A stretch of DNA of 20,032 nt from a virus. Location: positions 1-20,032 of IMG/VR virus record IMGVR_UViG_3300027969_000510; one strand, written 5' to 3'. Shown piece by piece: positions 14,980 to 20,032 of the stretch (the first letter of the stretch is position 1; the number at the start of each line of letters is the position of its first letter). The notes beneath the pieces are model-generated. The model searched no databases. It was not told where the DNA came from and saw nothing but the letters and a program-made list of their open reading frames with translations. Made by a program: the position numbers and the translations under genes.

Positions 14980-15413
14980 GCCGATTTGCCCGCGGAAAGT
15001 TTGTACCCAAACACCCTGAAAAATATATAGGAAATAAAACTCCCACATACAGAAGTAGTTGGGAGTGGAGTTTTATGAATACATGCGATACACACCCATC
15101 AATTCAACGATGGGCAAGTGAAGCTATTAGTATCCCGTATCGTGATCCTCTGACAAATAGACAGACAATTTATATCCCTGATTTTTTTATACAATATGTA
15201 GATAAGACTGGAAAGATGTTTGTTGAGCTTATTGAAGTTAAACCGTCAAATCAAGCTACTTTAGAAAGTGTTGGCAAAAGCAAATATAATCAAGCTCAAT
15301 TTGTTAAGAATCAAGCTAAATGGCAAGCAGCCCAAATTTGGTGTAAACGACAAGGTATTAAGTTTCGCGTACTAAGTGAAAAAGATCTATTCCACCAAGG
15401 CGGAGTTAAATAA
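14976..15413 (+). CDS. gp4: Head completion nuclease, gp4-like (TnsA-type fold)
   Basis: This 145-residue protein closely follows T4 gp4 (about 150 residues) from end to end: ARGKFVPKHPEKYIGN, TYRSSWEWSFM, IQRWASEAISIPYRDP, YIPDFFIQY, LIEVKPSNQ and NQAKWQAAQIWCKRQGIKF. T4 gp4 acts with gp2 and gp50 in head completion before tail joining. The fold is a TnsA-type PD-(D/E)XK nuclease; likely catalytic residues are E30, D69, E87 and K89, all present. The start ATG overlaps the previous stop (ATGA), implying translational coupling. It is followed by the small terminase gene after seven bases. Confidence 0.88.
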   Translation: MSRFARGKFVPKHPEKYIGNKTPTYRSSWEWSFMNTCDTHPSIQRWASEAISIPYRDPLTNRQTIYIPDFFIQYVDKTGKMFVELIEVKPSNQATLESVGKSKYNQAQFVKNQAKWQAAQIWCKRQGIKFRVLSEKDLFHQGGVK

Positions 15414-15420
15414 GTACGTT

Positions 15421-15897
15421 ATGACAAAGAAACTTGAAGAAATTTTAAACTTGCCTGAAAATAAGAAATTAGCTAATGAGGGCAAACCAACTAAACCGTC
15501 TGCTGAGCCTTTCTTACGAAGTATGGAAGAATTTGACAAAATTTCTGCCAGTTTGCCGCAAGTAAAAGGATTAGGAGACTTAGCTGATAACGAATTTGAT
15601 GCGTTAGCTCAACGTGCTACAGATGCATACGATGACCTAATGGATTTGGGTATGAATGTAGAAGCACGTTATAGCAGTAGAATTTTTGAAGTAGCGGGCG
15701 GAATGCTAAAAAATGCAATAGATGCAAAAGCAGCAAAGATTGATAAGAAGCTGAAAATAATTGAGCTTCAGCTTAAGAAACAAAAATTAGATCAAGATGC
15801 CAATCCAGATGGAGCGGGATCAATTGATATTCCAGGTAACGGATATATTGTTACAGACCGCAATAGTCTACTGGAAAAATTAAAGAATATGAAATAA
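15421..15897 (+). CDS. gp16: Small terminase subunit, gp16-like
   Basis: The start is ATG at 15421, giving 158 residues (T4 gp16: 164); an in-frame ATG 45 bases upstream would overlap gp4 and is less likely. The product opens KKLEEILNLPENKKLA, has a helical centre ARYSSRIFEVAGGMLKNAID, a charged coiled-coil KIDKKLKIIELQLKKQKLD and ends with a short helix DRNSLLEKLKNMK, the layout of T4-type small terminases. gp16 forms rings that regulate the packaging motor gp17. Downstream of it are two other genes before gp17, whereas in T4 the two genes are adjacent. The stop codon is embedded in the late box that serves the next gene. No strong Shine-Dalgarno site is visible; GGAG lies 15 bases before the ATG. 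Confidence 0.78.
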   Translation: MTKKLEEILNLPENKKLANEGKPTKPSAEPFLRSMEEFDKISASLPQVKGLGDLADNEFDALAQRATDAYDDLMDLGMNVEARYSSRIFEVAGGMLKNAIDAKAAKIDKKLKIIELQLKKQKLDQDANPDGAGSIDIPGNGYIVTDRNSLLEKLKNMK

Positions 15898-15900
15898 ATA
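15893..15900 (+). promoter_or_regulatory. Late promoter box overlapping the gp16 stop
   Basis: AATAAATA with TAAATA at 15895-15900; its first three bases are the gp16 stop codon. GGAAG (15911-15915) precedes the next ATG by eight bases. Confidence 0.6.
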
Positions 15901-15923
15901 TACTATTACTGGAAGCATAACAA

Positions 15924-16538
15924 ATGTCAACATTTATCGATTACCTTGTAGAAAGCGTTAAAACATACGAGTTTAAAATTAAGATTGCTGGGAAACTAGA
16001 CAACAGCATGGCAAAGTCTATTAAAGAAGCGTTATCAAAGTATGATTGCGCTAACGTAAGCAAAGGCAACAGATTACCTATTCAAGAAAGTCCATTAGAT
16101 TTTCCAGCATTAAAAAATTCAGAAGTAACCATTTTTGAGGTATCTTGCCGTTATCCAGCTACTCCTCCTGTTATTGCAGAAGTACTAGCTAATGCATTAA
16201 AACTTAATAGAGGAAGCATCCTTGTTCGCACTATGCAAGAAGATGACAACTTTGAAGCAAACGCAGCCGCATTTGCAAAGATTGGAACATCGGGCGAAGC
16301 ACTATTAAATAAACCTTACGAAGACAGTGAAAAACAAGTAAATCAATTGTCATTCTTAAAAGACTTAGCCAAAGTTAGTCACAGCGGCGAACAATACAAA
16401 GGTGTTAATGATCAGCTATTAGCTAAATCATCACCAGGGGAGTCTGCTCCTCAAAAGGACGACAAACTTGGAACAACAAGTCCTATTGGCTCTAAAGCAA
16501 TGAAATTTGTTGATCCATTTAAAGGACAAAAGAAATGA
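15924..16538 (+). CDS. Putative head-internal or prohead-associated protein (204 aa)
   Basis: The N-terminus MSTFIDYLVESVKTYEF contains L8-V9-E10, a prohead-protease-type site at nearly the same position as in two other window proteins. The following ~85 residues, with TYEFKIKIAGKLD and EVTIFEVSCRYPATPPV, alternate strands and helices like a small alpha/beta (ferredoxin-like) domain. The last ~100 residues are hydrophilic, with PGESAPQKDDKLGTTSPIGS and a basic end KGQKK. GGAAG and a late box support the start. The stop overlaps the next ATG (ATGA). Placed between small and large terminase genes, it may belong to the head assembly or packaged-protein set. No named family was recognised; the role is inference. 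Confidence 0.78.
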   Translation: MSTFIDYLVESVKTYEFKIKIAGKLDNSMAKSIKEALSKYDCANVSKGNRLPIQESPLDFPALKNSEVTIFEVSCRYPATPPVIAEVLANALKLNRGSILVRTMQEDDNFEANAAAFAKIGTSGEALLNKPYEDSEKQVNQLSFLKDLAKVSHSGEQYKGVNDQLLAKSSPGESAPQKDDKLGTTSPIGSKAMKFVDPFKGQKK

Positions 16539-17131
16539 ATTTTCAAAATTTAATTAATAGAATTGGTGAGTTAGACAAGCCAGTTACACAACTAAAAGAG
16601 CAAGCAGAGTTTAAATTCTCTAATGATATGGATCTTAACGCAGTTAAGAAACTTTCTGGACTTAGCGAAAGTGAAGTAGCAGAATGTGGAATGAGTCCAA
16701 TGAGCATGATAGGCGGAGCAAGCACACCACCAGTTACTATGAATGTTAGCCTTAATGCTAGTGGCACTGAAAACATCCGAGATTTAATGGACTTACTAAA
16801 AGGTGCTGATGGCGAAAGCAATGCAGTTGCCGGACCAGTTGGCGTTATTAGCGTTTCAGGCGGCGGCCATGCAGAACCAGATGATGACAATTTTGGTGGC
16901 CCAAGCGATGACGATGCAGATAATTTAGAACTTGAAGTTGATGAAGTGTTGGCCAACTCTCCTGATGAACAATATGGCACAGTTTCTGATATAACTGACG
17001 CTGGATCAAAGGACGGTTTTGGTGACAACGAGGCTGAAAAAGTTAATGGTGGCGGAAACCCTTACGATCAAGTATCAGAAGGTCTAATGGCACAATTACA
17101 AAATCTGTACACTGAAGTTAAAAACAGATAA
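16535..17131 (+). CDS. Acidic putative head-internal / scaffold-like protein (198 aa)
   Basis: The product starts MNFQNLINRIGELDKPVTQL with a potential protease site I10-G11-E12, comparable to its upstream neighbour. The middle is Gly/Ser/Met-rich and then strongly acidic (EPDDDNFGGPSDDDADNLEL, followed by EVDE), with little predicted folded core, and it ends in a short amphipathic helix LMAQLQNLYTEVKNR. Acidic, helical-ended, protease-site-containing proteins are typical of T4-like prohead core or internal proteins, so that is the suggested role, without direct proof. The start is coupled to the previous gene by ATGA overlap. A terminator follows 20 bases after the stop. Confidence 0.75.
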   Translation: MNFQNLINRIGELDKPVTQLKEQAEFKFSNDMDLNAVKKLSGLSESEVAECGMSPMSMIGGASTPPVTMNVSLNASGTENIRDLMDLLKGADGESNAVAGPVGVISVSGGGHAEPDDDNFGGPSDDDADNLELEVDEVLANSPDEQYGTVSDITDAGSKDGFGDNEAEKVNGGGNPYDQVSEGLMAQLQNLYTEVKNR

Positions 17132-17151
17132 CACAGACATTATGTCTACTC

Positions 17152-17179
17152 AAAAGCGGCACTAGTGGCCGCTTTTTTT
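17152..17179 (+). terminator. Rho-independent terminator upstream of large terminase
   Basis: AAAAGCGGC pairs with GCCGCTTTT around an ACTAGTG loop; seven T follow the GC stem. It closes the 13537-17131 operon and separates it from the terminase promoter box. Confidence 0.92.
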
Positions 17180-17180
17180 A

Positions 17181-17188
17181 TGTAAATA
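17181..17188 (+). promoter_or_regulatory. Late promoter box for large terminase
   Basis: TGTAAATA (core TAAATA 17183-17188), five bases before the ATG; no Shine-Dalgarno site. It is a weaker match than other boxes and sits directly after a terminator. Confidence 0.5.
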
Positions 17189-17193
17189 AACAC

Positions 17194-18774
17194 ATGAGTA
17201 AAAGTTTAGATGGCGTCTTAACCAAAAAAGCGCATAAAAAAGACAAGTTTTCAGAAGCACAAGTTTCTGAGCTTTTGGCCTGTGCGGATCCTGAAAACGG
17301 ATATACGTACTTTACAGAACACTTTTTTTATATTCAACATCCAACCAGAGGTAAACTGTTACTGGCGCCGTTTGAGTATCAAAAACGGTTATTACACGCA
17401 TACCACAATCACAGATTTACTGTTAATATGTTGCCTAGACAGATGGGTAAAACTACAACGGCAGCTGCATATTTGTTATGGTACGCAATGTTTCATCCAG
17501 ACCAAACCATTTTAATTGCAGCGCATAAGTATACTGGTTCACAAGAAATTATGCAACGTATACGTTATGCATACGAGTTATGTCCAGATCATATACGCAG
17601 TGGAGTAACAAACTATAACAAAGGGAGTATTGAATTTGACAACGGATCACGAATTGTTTCAGCTACTACTACTGGTAACACCGGTCGTGGTATGTCCATA
17701 TCCTTACTATATTGTGATGAGTTTGCTTTCGTACAACCTAACATTGCTGAAGAATTTTGGACATCAATATCACCAACACTAGCAACTGGTGGTCGTGCAA
17801 TTATTACAAGTACACCAAATAGTGACGAAGATACGTTTGCCACTATCTGGAAGGAAGCAAATAACAAATTTGATGAGTATGGTAACGAACAAGATTTGGG
17901 AATTAACGGATTCTTTCCTTATACTTGCAAGTGGGAAGAGCACCCCGATCGCGATGATGTGTGGGCCAAACAAGAGCAAGGTCGTATTGGGGAAGAAAGA
18001 TTTCGTCGTGAGTATGGATGCGAATTCTTAATTTATGATGAAACTCTCATTAACAGTATTAAGTTAAGTGAGCTGGAAGGAAGAGAGCCATCGTTTAAGA
18101 TGGGACAGACTCGCTGGTACACTAAACCAACTCCCGACAATATATACCTTGTTAGCTTAGATCCAAGTTTGGGTACAGGCGGAGACTTTGCTGCAATTGA
18201 AGTATTTGAATTACCTAGTTTTAAACAAGTTGCAGAATGGCATCATAATTTAACACCCATTCAAGGTCAAATCAAAATTCTCAAAGACATTTTAAAATAC
18301 CTAGAAGATCAAATGGACGGCACAGCAAACAACATTTATTGGAGTATTGAAAATAATACTGTAGGTGAAGCTGGACTAGTATGCATCAAAGATCAAGGAG
18401 AAGAACAATTTTCAGGACTTATGATATCTGAACCAATGCGCAAAGGACACGTCCGAAAATTCCGCAAAGGGTTTAACACTACTCATGGAAGTAAAATTGC
18501 TGCCTGTGCTAGATTAAAGCACATTATTGAAACTAGTCAAATGCAGTTGAATTCTAAGAGTTTGATATCAGAATTGAAGAGCTTTATTGCTTCTGGTTTC
18601 AGCTTCAAAGCCAAAAGTGGTGATCACGACGATCTTGTTAGTGCATTGTTATTAATCGTGCGTATGAGCCAACTAGTAGCTGATTGGGATCCTAGGGTGT
18701 TTGAAACGTTGTCTGGAGTACATACAGAGGACGATTACGAAGCTCCTTTACCCATTTTTGTTTCCAGCAATTAA
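17194..18774 (+). CDS. gp17: Large terminase subunit, gp17-like packaging ATPase/nuclease
   Basis: This 526-residue protein contains both motor and nuclease domains. ATPase: Walker A PRQMGKTT (81-88), Walker B LLYCDE (171-176, catalytic E176), coupling motif ITSTPN (204-209). RNase H-like nuclease: D323 in SLDPSLGTGGDFAA, E385 in WSIENNTVG, and the acidic cluster GDHDDL at 476-481. In T4 the motor docks on the portal, pumps DNA and cuts concatemers; gp16 regulates it. All key residues are present. T4 gp17 is 610 residues; this one is shorter, mainly at the N-terminus. It is set off as its own unit by an upstream terminator and a late box only five bases before the ATG. Confidence 0.96.
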   Translation: MSKSLDGVLTKKAHKKDKFSEAQVSELLACADPENGYTYFTEHFFYIQHPTRGKLLLAPFEYQKRLLHAYHNHRFTVNMLPRQMGKTTTAAAYLLWYAMFHPDQTILIAAHKYTGSQEIMQRIRYAYELCPDHIRSGVTNYNKGSIEFDNGSRIVSATTTGNTGRGMSISLLYCDEFAFVQPNIAEEFWTSISPTLATGGRAIITSTPNSDEDTFATIWKEANNKFDEYGNEQDLGINGFFPYTCKWEEHPDRDDVWAKQEQGRIGEERFRREYGCEFLIYDETLINSIKLSELEGREPSFKMGQTRWYTKPTPDNIYLVSLDPSLGTGGDFAAIEVFELPSFKQVAEWHHNLTPIQGQIKILKDILKYLEDQMDGTANNIYWSIENNTVGEAGLVCIKDQGEEQFSGLMISEPMRKGHVRKFRKGFNTTHGSKIAACARLKHIIETSQMQLNSKSLISELKSFIASGFSFKAKSGDHDDLVSALLLIVRMSQLVADWDPRVFETLSGVHTEDDYEAPLPIFVSSN

Positions 18775-18782
18775 CATAAATA
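18775..18782 (+). promoter_or_regulatory. Late promoter box after gp17
   Basis: CATAAATA, one mismatch from TATAAATA, immediately after the gp17 stop and five bases before the ATG at 18788, with no Shine-Dalgarno site. Confidence 0.58.
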
Positions 18783-18787
18783 TTACT

Positions 18788-20032
18788 ATGAATGCAAATT
18801 TTGAAAGAATCGCAAAAGACTTAGTTACCCAACTATCAACTAGATTTCCTAGCATGAGAAAGGACACTATTGACTCTAAACCTATCGATGGTAGAAACTT
18901 TAGGGATCAAGATACCCGTAAACTTAGCTTTGATTATACTGATGATCGCAACGGTGAAAAACTAACAAACGTTTCTATAAGTTTATCAGATGCAGACGAA
19001 AAGCCAGCAATGAGTGTTCTATGGAGTAAGAATCCGCGTGATGAATCGTGGATGGACTTCTTAGATGAACTAAGCGATTTTGCACAAACACACGGTTTAG
19101 ATTTTGATTTACAAAATCCATCCCAAAGTAATTTAGATAAAAGAGATCCTATCGGAGAAGGAAGAATGACAGAATCAAGACTTTCTGGTACAAGTAAAAC
19201 TAGTTACCAAGACATTGGTGAAGCTAAGATCATTGTTAGACATAGCTCACCAGTTAACTATAATGCTCCTAACGGTAGGACACAACACATTGACAGCATC
19301 TTTATTGAAAATGCTGCTGGTGAAAGATTTAAATATCCGTATAAACACTTGAATGGAGCTCGCGCACTAGCAGAGCACATCAAAAATGGCGGAACACCTT
19401 ACGATGCAATTGGCTCACACATTACAGGTTTGTCAGAAGAACTAGCTGGTCTACGCAAGTTTAAAGGTTATGTAGGTCGTAATGCAGCACTGGGTGAAGC
19501 CATGGGAGACATTACCAGTAAAGTAATGGAACGTATTGAAGAAGTTAAGCGTGAGATCCATAGCTTACAACGTCCTGCATATTATTCACATTTTGCAGAA
19601 AACTTTCAAGCTCGTGATTCACAAAACATTCCAGAAGATGTTATGAATGATTGGATTGATCGTTTGACAATCCGTACGTTCAATGAAGAAATGAAATCAG
19701 TTTTCCCGTTCATTTACAACCTAGTTGGTGAAAGCAATTTACCAGTTAGAGAATTATCAGCAGATGATTTACTGGGTGAAGTAACAGATCAAGAGATAGA
19801 GAAATCTTTATCACAAGGGGGAGTAGATCCCACCCCTGAACAAATGCAAGACCCTGAATGGTTGGCAGCACATGGTTTGGAAGACCCAAGTCAGTATCAA
19901 GATCAATCTGCAGAAGCAGATGCATTTAACGATGCCTTAATACAAGCTGATCAACAAGGCAAAACAGTATTCACATTTAAAGGTAAAAACTACCTTGTTA
20001 AAAACGACATGTACGGCCAAGGCGGAACCAGT
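18788..20032 (+). CDS. Long protein of unknown function, 3'-truncated
   Basis: The frame is open from ATG 18788 to the end of the window, 415 codons without a stop. The N-terminal ~110 residues form an alpha/beta-looking unit (KLTNVSISLSDADEKPAMSV, WMDFLDELSDFAQTHGLDFD). A second unit follows: AKIIVRHSSPVNYN, HIDSIFIENAAGERFKYPYK and HLNGARALAEHIKNGGTPYD, then a helical part with ITSKVMERIEEVKREIHSLQ. The visible end includes Gln/Asp/Glu-rich linker (PTPEQMQDPEWLAAHGLEDP) and then KTVFTFKGKNYLVKND. There is no membrane segment, signal peptide or known catalytic motif. The position directly after gp17 with a late box suggests a virion or morphogenesis protein. I do not recognise it, and the C-terminus is missing. 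Confidence 0.8.
   Translation, partial: MNANFERIAKDLVTQLSTRFPSMRKDTIDSKPIDGRNFRDQDTRKLSFDYTDDRNGEKLTNVSISLSDADEKPAMSVLWSKNPRDESWMDFLDELSDFAQTHGLDFDLQNPSQSNLDKRDPIGEGRMTESRLSGTSKTSYQDIGEAKIIVRHSSPVNYNAPNGRTQHIDSIFIENAAGERFKYPYKHLNGARALAEHIKNGGTPYDAIGSHITGLSEELAGLRKFKGYVGRNAALGEAMGDITSKVMERIEEVKREIHSLQRPAYYSHFAENFQARDSQNIPEDVMNDWIDRLTIRTFNEEMKSVFPFIYNLVGESNLPVRELSADDLLGEVTDQEIEKSLSQGGVDPTPEQMQDPEWLAAHGLEDPSQYQDQSAEADAFNDALIQADQQGKTVFTFKGKNYLVKNDMYGQGGTS

Noticed and set aside
16543-17028. 161-codon antisense ORF opposite the acidic protein
   Set aside because: Ser/Pro-rich mirror of an Asp/Gly/Ser-rich coding region, with no start signals and no continuity with neighbours; the plus-strand gene has coupling and operon context.
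1-20032. tRNA genes, CRISPR arrays, insertion sequences, attachment sites
   Set aside because: No cloverleaf-like segments, regularly spaced short repeats, transposase or integrase motifs were seen; gaps between genes are too small to hold most of them.

Overview
The window is a late (virion-morphogenesis) region of a T4-like contractile-tailed phage. It is AT-rich, almost fully coding, and short intergenic gaps carry T4-type late promoter boxes (TAAATA core). Recognisable T4 homologues by sequence pattern are the neck proteins gp13 and gp14, the tail terminator/sheath stabiliser gp15, the dNMP kinase gp1, tail sheath gp18, tail tube gp19, head-completion nuclease gp4, and terminase gp16 and gp17. 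Sequence style (long beta-rich structural proteins, extended gp14/gp15/gp18, conserved small proteins around the terminase) resembles marine T4-like phages such as cyanophages and pelagiphages. The host cannot be read from this window. I saw no tRNA, rRNA, CRISPR, insertion sequence or integrase.

Layout. 1-3677 (+): the 3' part of a giant beta-rich virion protein with a LamG-like domain and tandem repeats of about 88-90 residues. 3690-3717: bidirectional terminator. 3730-7093 (-): an operon read right to left: gp14, a 33-residue ORF, gp15, Nudix hydrolase. 7094-7137: divergent late promoters arranged as an inverted repeat. 7138-8293 (+): gp13 and a small putative head-internal protein. 8298-9042 (+): dNMP kinase behind a host-type sigma70 promoter, with its 3' end overlapped by an antisense HNH-like gene (8957-9298). 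9409-13461 (+): sheath and tube, closed by a terminator. 13537-17131 (+): tube-like protein, unknown 122-residue protein, gp4, gp16 and two putative head-internal proteins, closed by a terminator. 17194-18774 (+): large terminase. 18788-20032 (+): start of a long unknown protein that runs off the end.

How the genes fit together. Sheath, tube and the gp54-like tube paralogue build the tail. gp15 caps the tail, gp13/gp14 form the neck that joins tail to filled head, gp16/gp17 package DNA, and gp4 completes the head. The kinase and Nudix enzyme concern nucleotide supply or turnover. Compared with T4, gp14 and gp15 are inverted relative to gp13, and gp16 and gp17 are separated by two genes.

Most interesting observations: (i) two architectures of late promoter, one with the box only 4-7 nt before an ATG without a Shine-Dalgarno site, suggesting leaderless late mRNAs; (ii) an N-terminus of gp15 that lies in an open frame without a standard start codon; (iii) three small proteins with matching N-termini that end in a (L/I)xE prohead-protease site at residues 9-12; (iv) a sheath protein far longer than T4's, with flagellin_IN-like and W-x-G type modules, the latter also seen at the ends of gp14 and gp15; (v) an HNH-like gene that appears to have supplied a new C-terminus to the dNMP kinase.
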